64,000 nt of DNA from Epiperipatus broadwayi. Lineage: Eukaryota; Onychophora; Udeonychophora; Euonychophora; Peripatidae. Positions 1-11,261 of the stretch are shown here, piece after piece (positions within the stretch are counted from its first letter, which is position 1; the number at the start of each line of letters is the position of its first letter). A model generated the notes under the pieces. The model made no database searches. It was given only the letters and a program-made list of their open reading frames with translations, and was not told the origin of the DNA. The translations under genes and the position numbers were made by a program. The stretch covers positions 3,890,963 to 3,954,962 of the forward strand of contig JAQFVV010006208.1 of assembly GCA_028023455.1 (NCBI GenBank), in the 5' to 3' direction.

Positions 1-270
1 AGAGTACCAGCTTTTTCATACCTGCACTCCAATATGTAATATATAGGGGGTTTGAAATCAGACTTTCACATGGCTGTCAACTATCCATGCTATCTCATAC
101 TTCTGACACATTTGATCACACTCATGTTGAAAAGATAATCACCAATATCTGTATTTTGTGCTAAACCAGCACTCATCAATTGGTCCAGATTATCATCTCC
201 ACACATATATCCAATCAATGCTCAGCTTATATTAAAATAGCCAATCTTCATACTTTAATGGACAGGCTTG
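1..270 (-). repeat. Family A ribozyme repeat, copy 1
   Basis: This is the start of a head-to-head pair. Read on the minus strand it runs from the sequence 'gcctgtccattaaagtat' to the 3' end 'gtttgaa...cccctatat'. It contains a hammerhead fold at 134-194 whose core has two changes from the consensus: C3 is U (UUGAUGA) and the G12 of GAAA is A. Stem II (GUGCU/AGCAC) and stem I (CCAA/UUGG plus a seven-base-pair outer helix GATAATC/GATTATC) remain. It is probably a dead ribozyme in an old copy. Confidence 0.75.
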
Positions 271-396
271 GAGTGGATTGAAGCCTGTCCATTAAAGTAT
301 GAAGATTGGCTATCTTAATATAAGCTGAGCATTGATTGTATATGTGTGGAGATGATAATCTGGACCAACTGACGAATGGTAGTTTAGCACAAAATG
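271..396 (+). repeat. Family A repeat, copy 2, truncated inside the ribozyme
   Basis: It is inverted relative to copy 1 and joined to it at about 270. It carries the family A 5' part and a ribozyme 5' half with CUGACGA, then stops just after the 'AAAAT' that replaces GAAAU. The next copy begins immediately with 'gcctgtccattaaa'. The end of the copy is about eight nucleotides short of the predicted self-cleavage site. Confidence 0.65.
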
Positions 397-605
397 GCCT
401 GTCCATTAAAATATGAAGATTGGCTATCTTAATGAAGGCTGAGCATTGATTGTATATATGTGTGGAAATGATAATCTGGACCAACTGATGAGTGCTGGTT
501 TAGCACGAAATACGTTTATAGCTGATTATTTATTTTTCAACACGTGTGTGATCAAGTGTTTCAGCAGTATAAGATAGCATGGATAGTTGAGGGTCGTATT
601 TTAAT
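397..605 (+). repeat. Family A ribozyme repeat, copy 3
   Basis: Tandem to copy 2. It continues through the ribozyme at 470-530 and the 3' part ('cacgtgtgtgatcaagtg', 'gatagcatggatagttgag'), ending where the (TA)n tract begins. Together, copies 1-3 form a fold-back plus a direct repeat, a recurring arrangement in this window. Confidence 0.7.
470..530 (+). ncRNA. Hammerhead ribozyme, type I (family A, intact core, stem I damaged)
   Basis: The core CUGAUGA and GAAA are intact, and stem II is a perfect five-base-pair helix GUGCU/AGCAC with loop GGUUU. The 3' strand of the inner stem I, normally UUGG, is changed to GCUG here, so CCAA cannot pair with it. The outer helix GATAATC/GATTATT still pairs. 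Activity is doubtful. Confidence 0.55.
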
Positions 606-608
606 AAG

Positions 609-611
<3 letters not shown>

Positions 612-651
<40 letters not shown>

Positions 652-659
652 AAAAAAAT

Positions 660-700
<41 letters not shown>
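612..700. repeat. (TA)n microsatellite
   Basis: Two (TA)n tracts are separated by a short A-rich spacer. The small isoleucine/tyrosine open frames here are products of the dinucleotide repeat and are not genes. Confidence 0.95.
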
Positions 701-705
<5 letters not shown>

Positions 706-779
706 CAGAATAACAAATTAATATTTTTGTAAATATTTCTACAATCATTTGTTGAGTGAAAGATATTATATGTGTGAAA

Positions 780-1980
780 TTGCAAACAATTACTAAATTA
801 ATATTTCTTAATTATTTTTGTAATCAATTAAAGCATTTAAATAACATAGCCACCCGCTACGCATTCAAAAAATGCCTTTAGCCTTGAGCTATATAATTAA
901 TTAGGTGGTGCATGTAAAAAAACACATATAGCTATGGGCCACATCGTGAATTACTTTGGTATTTACCACAAAAAGTGGCTTCAGTTGCAGTAATTGTGTG
1001 TGTTCTTGGAAAGCATTATCTTAGATATAAATAAGGCTGGAAAAAAGTTCGGTTCACCAGATATACATCCAGAGTTCCAGTCATCAGATGTCCAGTTCTC
1101 CAGTTGTGGTTAAAATGTATGGACTTTCAAACAAAAAAACCATCAGAGATAGTGTGTCAATACACACTGCATCAAATAGTGGATATATTGCATTCATTTA
1201 AACATACTGATTGGCTATGGATAATTTAGAAGCTGTTTTCAATCAAATGGAAGCCTATGGCAGCTTGTAGTCCCCATCAACTAGCACAATTAGGTTTAAA
1301 ATGTAGAGCAGTGTTTTCCCATATCCAATCTGAAAAATAAAAATGGTTTGAATTAATCTCTAAATACACATTACCCAATTGGCTTTCTTTTTTTTCTGAC
1401 ATTAACTATAACTGTGAAGCAAGATGCATTCAAACTGAAGTATGTACAATGTTTAATAAAACTACAAAAGGACTTTTTAAAGCTATAAGATTTATAAGTA
1501 TAGCAACAAACAAACTTTTTTGTGTCAAGAGAAAATTTTTTTAAAAAAAAAATGTTTTATGCCAGGATGAAACTTTATTATCAGAGATGAAGATCAGTAT
1601 TAAAATAATTCTATAAATTCTATTCAATTAGTAACTTCTATGATTCAGTATTATAATAATTTGAGATTGACCATATATGTAGAAAACATTCTAGCTAATG
1701 AACTAACCTTTAACTAATTACACAAAGCACATATGCTGGTAATACAGATGCCCACAGACATCTTATTAACTATTTATATCTATTTATAGGTACACTTTAT
1801 TTCGATTTTTTTTTTTTAATATTTTTGTTTTTTTTAATTAGTATAAAGTCTAGTGTTTTTTTGAAGAAAATAAAAAGCACAATAAAACAAAGAAAATTAG
1901 AGTACTGAGGAAAAAAACATAAATAATATAATTTTTATTAGTCATTCATTAGACTACAGAATATCCAATAATGAATTAAT
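780..1980. other. Unassigned noncoding stretch
   Basis: AT-rich DNA with no convincing coding frame, RNA gene or recognised repeat. It holds poly(T)/poly(A) tracts at about 1808-1830. Confidence 0.6.
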
Positions 1981-2000
1981 ATTTGAACTACAGGCCTTCT

Positions 2001-2340
2001 TCATATACCTGGAGCCTAATTGTAAATATAGAGGATTTGAACTCAGACTTTCAAGTATCCATCAACTATCCTCACTATCTCATACCACTGATACACATGA
2101 CCACACACATGTAAAAAAGACCAATAATCACCAATATATGTATTTCATGCTAAACCAGCATTCATCTATTAGTCCATATTACCATCTACCACAGTTTATA
2201 TTAAGATAGCAAATCTTTGTACTCTAATGGACAGTCTTTAATCTACTCCAACCTCCAACTCTTCAACCATCCATACCATTGAAAATCTGATGATGAAAAG
2301 CCCAAACCCATGCTGATGCCAATATCATTGCCTATATTTC
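2001..2340 (-). repeat. Family A ribozyme repeat, copy 4 (decayed core)
   Basis: A minus-strand A copy. The hammerhead region at 2124-2193 retains stem II (AUGCU/AGCAU), GAAA and UUGG, but CUG of CUGAUGA is changed to UAG. The catalytic core is therefore broken. A family B copy follows directly. Confidence 0.7.
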
Positions 2341-2705
2341 CAATAATGAATAATATATCTGTAGTGGAATTTTTATGGCACCACTCTCACATAAGGTAAG
2401 AATTGGTTTTTATCTGCTTTTAACACCTTGTGAAGGAATGCAATTATAAACATATGGCATGTGGAAAAAATTTATGATCCCTGAGATGAACATTTAATGC
2501 TGAATATTCATCAGTTGGTCCAGACCACAGTCTCTTGTACATATCTTAATTATTGACCAGTCTCTTGTACATATCTTAATTATTGACCAGTATATGTGGA
2601 TATCAAATTACTACAGTTTAATTGATGAGTCAAACTTTCTGACCTTACAACTTTGACACATATCACTTAATGAAAGTATATTAATAATTTTTATTAGTCA
2701 TTCAT
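2341..2705 (-). repeat. Family B ribozyme repeat with internal 30-bp duplication
   Basis: Minus-strand B copy running from 'ccaataatgaataatat' to 'gagattatccaataatg'. Its ribozyme at about 2476-2525 keeps CUGAUGA but has UAAA in place of GAAA. Immediately beyond it a 30-bp unit starting 'tctcttgtac' is duplicated in tandem (2531-2560 and 2561-2590). Confidence 0.7.
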
Positions 2706-2945
2706 TAGATTAGAGATTATCCAATAATGAATAATAATCCTGCCACGTAATTTTCACCACACCACTCTCATGCAAGGTAGAGACTAGTTTCCATCAATTT
2801 TTAACACCTTGTGAAAGGATTTAATTACAAACATATGACCAAAGATGTAAAAAAAATGTTTGATCCCCAAGATTCACAAGGTGTTAAAAGAAGATAAAAA
2901 CCAGTCACTACCTTGCTTGAAAGTGGTGTAGTGAAAATTAAACTA
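2706..2945. repeat. Family B fold-back fragment
   Basis: A second B copy on the minus strand runs to 'gatccccaagattca' at about 2876. It then switches abruptly to the plus-strand B end ('caaggtgttaaaagaag' to 'gaaaattaaactac'). The junction lies within a few bases of the position of ribozyme self-cleavage in the consensus. Confidence 0.55.
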
Positions 2946-3285
2946 CAAAAATATTGAAGTTGAGTTGGGCTGGACTTATTGCTAAAAGAGATGATAATAG
3001 ATGGACAATTGAAATCTTAAACTGTATTCCAAGAGATTGTAAAAGATCCAGAAAGAGATTACATGTGAGATGGATGGATGAAATAAGAAAGTGTGCAGGG
3101 GTGATGTGGAATCTTAAACTGGATTCCAAGAGATTGTAAAAGATCCAGAAAGAGATTACATGTGAGATGGATGGATGAAATAAGAAAGTGTGCAGGGGTG
3201 ATGTGGAGAAGAGAAGCTAAAAATTGGAGAAGATGGATTGAACTTGGAGAGACCTTCATCCTGCAGGGTATTGATAATGGTTGAT
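2946..3285 (+). mobile_element. RTE-type LINE 3' end, with 97-bp internal duplication
   Basis: Translation gives the C-terminal end of an RTE-clade polymerase: a W-A-G-L-I motif, then D-N-R-W-T, I-P-R-D-C-K-R and R-W-M-D-E-I-R-K-C-A-G. The tail is a GATGAT-rich 3' end typical of this clade. A 97-bp segment (3014-3110) is repeated exactly adjacent (3111-3207). Because 97 is not a multiple of three, the frame is shifted. The insertion sits between two B-repeat pieces. It is a dead, strongly 5'-truncated copy. Confidence 0.8.
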
Positions 3286-3655
3286 GATGATTATTGGATA
3301 ATCTGCAGTCTAATGAATGACTAATAAAAATTATTAGTATACTTTCATTGAATGGTTTGTGTCACAGTTATAAGGGCAGCAAATTTGATACTTATCAATT
3401 AAATTGTAGTAATTTGCTATCCATATATACTAAACAATGATAAAGATATGTGTAAGAGAATGTGATATGGGCCAACTGATGAGTGCCGGTTCAGCACAAA
3501 GTGTGCATCATGGCGATCATAGATCATTTTCACGTCATTGTTCACATGTTTATGATTACATCCCTCCACAAAGTATTAAAAGTGGATAGAAACCAATCCC
3601 TACCTTGCATGAAAGTGGTGTAGTGAAAATTAAACTTCAGAAATATTAAGCATAA
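3286..3655 (+). repeat. Family B ribozyme repeat, near full length
   Basis: Plus-strand B copy from 'ttattggataatctgcag' to 'cttcagaaatatta'. The hammerhead region is 3462-3520: CUGAUGA is intact and stem II can form (GUGC/GCAC), but GAAA is replaced by AAAG-like sequence and the inner stem I is mismatched (CCAA against AUGG). It is probably inactive. Confidence 0.75.
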
Positions 3656-4690
3656 ATAATATGTGGTATTTTATCTGTGACGAAAGATCTTTGTCTTTAG
3701 ATAAAAGTTTAACATTCAATTATGAATAGAATTGTAAAATGCTATGTTACAATTTAGCATTACGGACTTTTGATAAAAATTCATTATATTTTTCGTGAAC
3801 TTCTGTTTCCATATATTTAAATTGGAAAATTCAGCTTTGGTCAGTTAACAAAAAAATATAATTAGATTCACATTTAGTTTTTGGATTCAAATGTTGATGT
3901 TTTATTTTTAAATTTAAATATGCACAAATGTCAATTTATTTTCTATCTATAGATGTCGCTAGTGATTTTATTGTACTGTATTTATAATTTTAATCCCTGC
4001 CGACCAATAATTCATACTACTGTACAGTATGAATTATTGACAGTTTTAGATGTTTTCAGAAATAAGTAAAATGGTATATCTTTGGGAAATGTGTGAACTA
4101 TCCCTTTGCATAGCTGTATAAAATGAAATATCAAGAGCAAATTAAAATGTTTGGAAGATTACAAATATGTGTGTGTAAGTAAAAATAGAATTACAAAAAT
4201 AATTCTTAATTGGAAAAAATATCAAATTAATTAAGACAGATATTAAAATATTCAAAAAAATTAAGAGTAAAAGGAAAAAAATATGTATTTAGCGTCCCTT
4301 CGCACTCCATTAATACTGGATTGATATTGAAGCTAAAAATATTTATAATAACAGCAGATGAAGTGAATTATTGTTTTAAATTTTAAAATGAGGTCTAAAG
4401 ATGATTGAATATCCTTAAAAAGGGAGAAATTCTTTAAATTTGTCATGTGATTGATGTAATTAGGGAGCAGAAAATGATGAATATAGCAGCGTAAATCAAG
4501 ATAAAAAAAGAAATGATGAATTGTGGGATACATATAATGGGGGGCGGGGGACAAACGTAAAAAAAAAAAAGAGTTGGAGTTTCTTTTTAGAATGAGTGAA
4601 AAATAATAAAAATAAAATAGTGGAAAAAATGAAGAAGTATGAAAAATGGGTTAAAAGAATAGAAATGCATATTATTTTTTTTATAAATAT
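3656..4690. other. Unassigned noncoding stretch with one perfect hairpin
   Basis: AT-rich, no coding support. It holds an inverted repeat at about 4007-4039 (arms 'aataattcatact'/'agtatgaattatt' around 'actgtac'). Confidence 0.55.
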
Positions 4691-5055
4691 GCAATGACTT
4701 AGGGTCAACATGGATATGACAATAATATTTGCATCAACAAGAGATTTGGACATTCCAGGATCAGATTTTCAATGGTGTGGATGGCTGAAGAGTTGGAGAG
4801 TGAAGAAGATTAAAGCCTGTCTATTAAAGTTTTAAGATTTGCTATCTTAATATAAACTGAGCACTGATGAAGGTCTGGACCAACTGATGAATGCTTGTTC
4901 AGCACAAAAATATTGGAGATCATTTATCTTTTTCATGTGTGTGGACATGTGTATCGGTTGTATAAGATTTAGTGAATCGCTGAAGGGAGATTGAGGGTCT
5001 GAGTTCAAATCCCTTCTAATTACATTAGGTTCAGTATAGACAATATACTTGTATT
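4691..5055 (+). repeat. Family A ribozyme repeat, copy 5 (core deleted in stem III)
   Basis: Plus-strand A copy that includes the 3' end 'gagttcaaatcccttcta'. At 4869-4926, CUGAUGA, an AUGCU/AGCAC stem II and CCAA/UUGG persist, but GAAA is altered and stem III is shortened. The outer stem I reads GGUCU/AGAUC instead of the usual GAUAAUC/GAUUAUU. It still pairs, which is a compensated change. Confidence 0.7.
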
Positions 5056-5059
5056 TAAA

Positions 5060-5395
5060 TATTAAATATGCAATATGTAAATTATATGAAAATATGTTTA
5101 AAGATAATCTTTTAGATGATTCATTATATCACATCCCAAGAATTATATTGTATATAAATATTCCAGTAAAAAATTTAAGCATGCTTTATGCATTTGTTTT
5201 CCAGACTTGATACAAAATAGTCTGACAACTAAAAAGTTAGTAATAAGTATGTTTAATTAATAATAAAGTTTACAATAACCTTAGAAATTTGGAAACTGGA
5301 ATTTATTTTTCAATACATTTTTTTCATCATTTTTAATAATTATCAATATGTTGAGAATAAAATTATTTCCAGAAATAATTTAATTTTTTCTAACC
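5060..5395. other. Unassigned AT-rich stretch
   Basis: I see no gene, RNA or recognised repeat here. Confidence 0.5.
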
Positions 5396-5440
5396 GTAGT
5401 TTTTTTTTCCATATGTCATAGTATCGGCCGGGATTCTGTA
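5396..5440 (-). repeat. tRNA-derived SINE, 3' end only
   Basis: The sequence 'ccatatgtcatagtatcggc' matches the 3' terminus shared by the other SINE copies (11818, 17588, 23820, 48603), next to a poly(T) tract that is the poly(A) tail on the minus strand. The rest of the element is missing. Confidence 0.6.
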
Positions 5441-5879
5441 CATCATTTTTAAAAAAAACCTCAATTATCTTGTTTATTTATTTCATCAGTGCAGATATTT
5501 GGATTTTGAAGCCCTGGGCACAAGTATGGAGTAAGGTTCCCAGTAAATAAAAAAGTGAATAAATAAATAAAATCTTCAATTTTTAATACAAGAAAGGACT
5601 ATTTGGTTACAAACTATCAGCCATTTGCGTGTTTATAAAAACGTTCAAATGGTGAGACATTTGGAAATTTGGTGCACTCCTGCAAAAGAAAAGAACTTGC
5701 ATAAACTGTTGGTCTCTCAGTCTATTTTATTAATTCATAAGATATGTATTGTGTTGTTGATTAAAATATGGTAGCTTGGTGCAGGGCCCCATTATCCCTC
5801 AGGGACCTTAGGGACACTACTGCACCTCATAATCAAAATCTTTCCAGATCTTTTATAATCTCACAGAGGCAAAACTCTC

Positions 5880-6480
5880 CATACAGTAGCACCATTCAAT
5901 TTGATATTTGATGTCTTCTTTTACAATGTCTTGGAATATAGCTTAGAATTTTAATTGTTCATCACCCCCTTCCACTGTCACCTGCAATTCTGACTTGTAA
6001 TTCTTTCACTGGTGTCAATAATAGCTATTTCTTCTCTCATTTATACATTTGCATTAATTCATCCATGATTACTTAATATACATTTATTCATAAATTACTG
6101 AAGAGTTATCAGTCTCTGTATTGCTTATCGATCTCTAACTGAGGTGGTGCATCATTCATCCACATCTAATTCTATGATTTACTGATAAGATGATGGGCTC
6201 AAGAACTAAATGTTTCTGGATTGAAGGTCAGATTAAGAGTTTCATAGTTATTTTTTATTTTATCCGATTTGTTTCCATCTGCACTAATAATATAACCAAG
6301 GAATTTTTATTGCTGTTAACTTCTTCTAATTCATTACCATATATCTTTATTTTCTTCTTTTCTGAAAAGCCATTAAATGTTACTTTAGACTTTATTAGCA
6401 TTTAACCTTCAGTTCTTCTTTCATGCATTTATTTGATAGCCTTTGTGCCATCTCCTGCAACATTACAGTTTCAGTCTGAA
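5880..6480 (-). mobile_element. RTE-type LINE fragment (after the catalytic motif)
   Basis: On the minus strand, 6230-6410 translates to a degenerate form of the segment S-K-V-T-F-N-G-F-S-E-K-K-K-I-K-I-Y-G-N-E-L-E-E-V, which matches the copies at 49200 and 57950. Several stops and shifts are present. The neighbouring sequence (5880-6230) is probably the rest of the same element but is too decayed to align by eye. Confidence 0.6.
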
Positions 6481-6829
6481 TTTGCCCACTTCTCTTCTGT
6501 GTATTTAAACGGACATAATAAAATTCTGAAGTTGATGTGGATTTAACAAGATCAAAACAGTCAGAGAGAGAGAGGGCATGCTTGCTGCTAATGAGACTGG
6601 TATAGTGTTTTTTGGAGAGAAAAGCTATTAAAGAAAAAGGGTATTATCCAGAACATTTAACAACAATAAAAAATATAATACTTTGCTTTTCATTTTATTA
6701 ATATATACATACTGCAGTAAGTTTTTATTGTTTTTATTTTTTTGAGTGAAATGTGAATGAATGAACACACATAGTAAATATATATCACATGATTTCCATC
6801 TCTTACGCTAGCACATAACTGTTATTAAA

Positions 6830-6980
6830 CAAGTAAAACTCTCCATACAGTAGTGCCACCCTGTGCCAACCAGAGTAATCAATGGATGCCAGAAGGCCTG
6901 TGCATAAAATCCCCATCTAGTGCCTACTCATCCAATATCCTCAGACTGGTATGGGCAGTTTTGCCTGTTTAGTAAATATA
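6830..6980 (-). repeat. Family C repeat, partial
   Basis: It begins with the 'actctccatacagtagtg' end and reaches the ribozyme cleavage-site strand ('caatatcctcagactgg'). It then jumps to 'cagttttgcctgttta', the opposite terminus. The ribozyme core is missing through an internal deletion. Confidence 0.75.
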
Positions 6981-7799
6981 TACATGTGCACTCCCGTAAT
7001 TTATTATTAATCACTTTCAAATGTCTTTTTTTTGTTTACATGCTATTGGCATGATTGAGATGAAAATAAATAAATAACAATACAAAGGTTGGCATGTGAC
7101 TCATAAAATTTATGAAAGTAAAGGTGCACACTCAGATAAGATGATTTTCATTGCAGATATTGCAATGGTGGCACACAACATCTTTTAGTTTCCACTTTTC
7201 AGTTGATTTATTAATCTAAAATACTGTCTTTTTCTATAAACTAGAGCATAAATGTGAGTGAGATCAGTTGCCAGTAAAAGTTTTTTGATCTATTTTTTTA
7301 TTCCATTGACTTACGTTATTCAGTTCGTTTTTGAAAGCGTTTGAGTACCTTCTTTGATTATTGTTATGTTTGAACATACATCTTGTGCACCATAAGATGT
7401 AGAAGAAATAATTCACCAATCTGGATGCCAGAGAAGATTCTGTTTTTGAATGAGTTCGTAGATGGTCTATATTTTAACAGTCTTTTATTGTGTGATTAGT
7501 GAATTGAGATTTATTTTAAGTAAAAAATCCAAAATATTTTGATTCAAGTGATCAAAATTGTCGTGTTGAGTACATTTTTATCATTTTGTGAAGGATATGA
7601 AAGAGAATGGATTTCCTGGTACTTGAATTTATTTTGAACGACTTTGAAATTCAATTTTTTTATTGACAAGAGTCACATGAGTAATGTTTCCAGATATTCA
7701 TGATTAAATTGGTAGTTTGTCTGTGGGGATGATTTTACAGGCTGTTTTTAGGTATGGGATTTTTTTTGCACATGCTATTACAGTCATTGGATTATTATA

Positions 7800-7960
7800 A
7801 CTTTATCTTTCTTCTTGCATTGCCAAATCCATATAATAGTAATATCATCTATGTTCTTTATTACTTTTTATAATGCTTTTTTACAACTCATTATTAACAG
7901 TTTTGATTGCCCCATCAATCTCTTCAAAACTATAATAAACACAATACATAAAATTATATG
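7800..7960 (-). repeat. Family E repeat
   Basis: This minus-strand copy of a short repeat has the motif gaagagattgatggggcaat followed by 'caaaac' and a 3' part 'tgtaaaaaagcattataaa'. It brackets a C insertion with the inverted copy at 8270-8465. Confidence 0.6.
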
Positions 7961-8263
7961 TTCATTTATATTTAACCACTAAACATTTCATGATCACCAT
8001 TTCTTATGCTTGCTCATAACTGTTATTAAAACAGACAAAACTCTCCATACAGTAATACCTAAGATCTAGATGCAGTGCTCTCTGATCCAAGGTTCCTCAC
8101 TGATGAAAGCCACAAGCTAGAAACTACTCTGGGGATATTGGCTGAGTAGGCACAAGATAGGGATTTTATGCACAAGCCTTCTGGCATCCATTGATTACTC
8201 CGGTTTGCACTGAGTGGCACTACTGTATGGAGAGTTTTGTCTGTTTTAATTTCATTTATATTT
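7961..8263 (+). mobile_element. Family C ribozyme retroposon with 13-bp target duplication
   Basis: The element (7974-8250) lies between two copies of TTCATTTATATTT (7961-7973 and 8251-8263). The left, variable end starts 'aaccactaaacatttcatg'. The right end is the constant 'gttttgtctgttttaa'. An inverted left arm is followed by the plus-strand ribozyme arm. It has inserted between two family E pieces. Confidence 0.85.
8085..8142 (+). ncRNA. Hammerhead ribozyme, type I (family C, intact core, stem III weakened)
   Basis: The core CUGAUGA and GAAA are intact. The inner stem I UCCUCA/UGGGGA pairs fully and the outer CCAA/UUGG pairs. Stem II is AGC/GCU. The cleavage triplet is CUC instead of GUC, so the second base pair of the two-base-pair stem III is a C-C mismatch. 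Confidence 0.6.
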
Positions 8264-8269
8264 GTATTC

Positions 8270-8465
8270 ATGTATTTGTAATTTGCTTGTTATAGTTCTG
8301 AAGTCAAAATCAACAATAGTGGGTTGTAAAAGGCATTGTAAAAACTAACTAAGAATATAGATGAAGTTCTGAAGAAGATTTCTAGGCCAATTGAAACTGT
8401 CAATAGTGGTTCATAAAAAAGCATTATAAAAAGTAATAAAGAACATAGATGATAATAATATTATA
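8270..8465 (+). repeat. Family E repeat, two tandem starts
   Basis: Contains 'agttctgaagaagatttc' and 'caattgaaactgtcaata', then the same 3' part as other E copies ('agtaataaagaacatagatg'). A partial E copy at 8296-8360 precedes it. Confidence 0.6.
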
Positions 8466-9179
8466 TAGTTTTTTGGTTTCTGAATGTGAAAAGTGAGTGA
8501 AATCCTAGACCATGTGACAGATTTTTAGTGATCTAATGATATTGCAATTATATTTTTTACCCCACAAAAATTTTCTGTGTAGCAAATCTGTTTGGTTTCA
8601 GAATGCCTTGATATAAAGTATTGTCAGGATATACTATAAGATTTTATCATGATTACCATATTGAAAAAAATAATTTCACCTAGAGTGACAGCTAGAACTT
8701 TTGTTAGAGAATTGGCTATGATTTTTATTTTATTTTAAAGTGTATTTTGGATGTGTTCACATTAATGAATGATGCAAAACTTAGGAATAGATTTTTTTTT
8801 TTAAAAAAAAAAGTTCTGTTATACAATTGCCTGTGTATATCTGCCAGGCACAGAATTGTTTAATATTGGAGGTCATCTTATATATATATATGTTTATATA
8901 GTCTTAAAAAAGTCTTTAAATAATTTAGGAATGTATTCTGGATAATTGAGATGTTATTCATGCAAGTTATGCATGAGATGCTGGAGTTTAGGCATGGTAT
9001 GTAGATTCCAGATATTTCACTCTCTAAAGGGTCATTTAGCAGATTTATGTAGGCAGTAAATAGAAAGGCACTAAGTAGGGATCCTTGTTGGATAGATTAA
9101 TGCGGTATGATTGGGTGTGAAATTTTGCCATTTAAGAATATATATTTCATGATTTAGTAGTAGATTCATAAGTAAATAT

Positions 9180-9600
9180 AAATAGGCCCTTGAGGCTTTA
9201 CATAATTTTCTTAAGAGTACTTATTGATATCATATCAATGGCTGCCTCTATGTTTACCTGAATACCAACTGGTTTGTATCTTTTATTGTTTCTTACTGTT
9301 TTTATAGTTTCTTTAAATAAAAACACTGCCTGACCAATTGTTGATTATTTTTTTTGCAAATTGCAATTTAGTGCTGGCTTTGTTGATATTTTAGATCTAG
9401 TGTCTAGAATATCTTCACACTCACTGAAGAATGCCAAAAGCATGAAACTGGTCTGAGGATAGAGATGATTTGTAAATACTTTTAAATGCTTTTTCTTTGT
9501 GACATTTATCTACAAAGCTTGTTAGAGTTTGCACACTCTTTAGTTTTTATAATTACAAGCTTATTAAATTAGGTCACATGATGTATGATTTATTTTTAGC
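9180..9600 (+). repeat. Family D ribozyme repeat, copy 1
   Basis: It shares with the copies at 16470 and 36590 a terminal block reading 'agcttattaaattaggtcac' near its end, and a central hammerhead. Its 5' boundary is uncertain. Confidence 0.55.
9410..9461 (+). ncRNA. Hammerhead ribozyme, type I (family D, intact core)
   Basis: CUGAAGA at 9424-9430 (position 7, the only variable core base, is A). Stem II is AUGC/GCAU (9431-9434 with 9440-9443) closed by loop CAAAA. GAAA is at 9444-9447. Stem III is the minimal AC-UG-GU, and the cleavage triplet GUC ends at 9453. The inner stem I is CUCA/UGAG (9420-9423 with 9454-9457). The outer UAUC/GAUA (9410-9413 with 9458-9461) pairs across a one-sided bulge. 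All invariant core bases are present. Its sequence is unlike families A-C outside the core, so this is a separate lineage. Confidence 0.75.
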
Positions 9601-11261
9601 ATTTTAGATAATTTTTCTATTATATTGAGCTGTAGTTTGTCTTTAATCATTAATAAACTCTTATTATTTTGATGCCAAGGGAACACATTTGATAGAACCC
9701 TAGCATGTGGCTTTGGGAGAAAATTTGTGAAGTCATGTATGGGTTGTAAATTTATCTGGGTGTGCATATATAAAGTTTGGTATGCCAATCATGTCTGTAT
9801 GAAGTCATTAAGAATGAATTGAATTTCTTCTTCCAGTTTTCCCTATAAAAGATGCAATAAATTGAGGGGTACATTTTTGTAGCCTTGTTTAAAATGTATA
9901 TATATTTATTCCAGCATGAATTCTCCACAAATAACATTTGATTGTATTTTAATGGCAAATGGAACTTAAATTGGAGGAAGGGAGGAATCTAATGCACATC
10001 TGATATAATTTCTGGTTAAGATGTGAGGCTTGTTTAAGAATATTTTTATATATTTTTTTTTTGTTGCTATATATTCTTTAAATTGTTCTGAAATTGATAG
10101 AAGTCTGGAACAACAATCTTAGTCTGATCGCACTGTTAATGTGACTCTTCTATACAAATCGTCTATGAAACTAAGGAATATGATTTACGTTGAAAGATAA
10201 TATATTACCATATATACAAAAGATTTGGAGAAGATCCATTTGCAAATCTTTTATCTTATGTAAATAAATATATTATTATTTTAAATTTTGTTTACACTAT
10301 AATCTTAATTTATATATACATACTATTCACATAAAAAATGTTTATGTTATGTATATATATATATGTGTGTGTGATAAATGCTGTGCAGGTGCAATTCAGT
10401 AAAATAATACATATTTTATTGAAATGTAAGCTATTATATGTAATTTACGATGCACATAAGGGATGCTTGCAACAAAATACAACGAATATACTGCCCTAGA
10501 TTCTTAATTGGAAAATAAGAACCAATTAATATGATGAAAATCGAATTTTCTGAAGCATTGATGGCATACACATATATAATTCTGAAAATAATTTCAATTA
10601 CATAGTAATCTCTCTCATATGTTTATTTGACTTTATCTTTTTTAAATAAAATTCTTATAATGATCAATGGATTCTATTAGCCTGTGTCAGATTGTAATCT
10701 TATTGAGAATATATTAATCTCTTCACTTTTACGATGTTAAATGCGAGAATACTCTCGTTCCAGCCACTAGGTAAAGACAGAAAATTACACTACGGAAATA
10801 TTATTCTTTAATAAGAACGGCCGACCGTCTTATTTTTAAAAAACTCATTATAATTATTCAGTTTTTCCTCTAGTTTTTTTTTTTTAAAAAAAGTATAATC
10901 TTCCTTCTCTTTATAATTTTATTCAAATTGTCAAAAATATTCAATTTTTTTTTTCATGATTATTTATTCAAAATAATAAATATTTATATTGATCGTATAT
11001 TTTTTATATATTCAAAACATGTTCAAACGTTTATATTTTGGCTAGAGATTAGTTATGATCATTTTTGTTAACACAATAGATATCAATGTTTAAAGTTTTT
11101 GAAGCGACATGAAATTTTTTATATTATTTAAAATGAATGCATACAGAACTAAAATGAAAATAAATTGTAAATATATTGACTCAAAATATTCCTTTTATAA
11201 TAACATTTTTGAAATACTATATGCACTTTTTCAAATGATATTTTACATTTATATATATAGG

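Noticed and set aside
530-785. Tyrosine/isoleucine-rich small frames
   Set aside because: Produced by the (TA)n tracts.
1075-1110. Isolated CTGATGA on the minus strand
   Set aside because: No GAAA segment or pairing stems follow.
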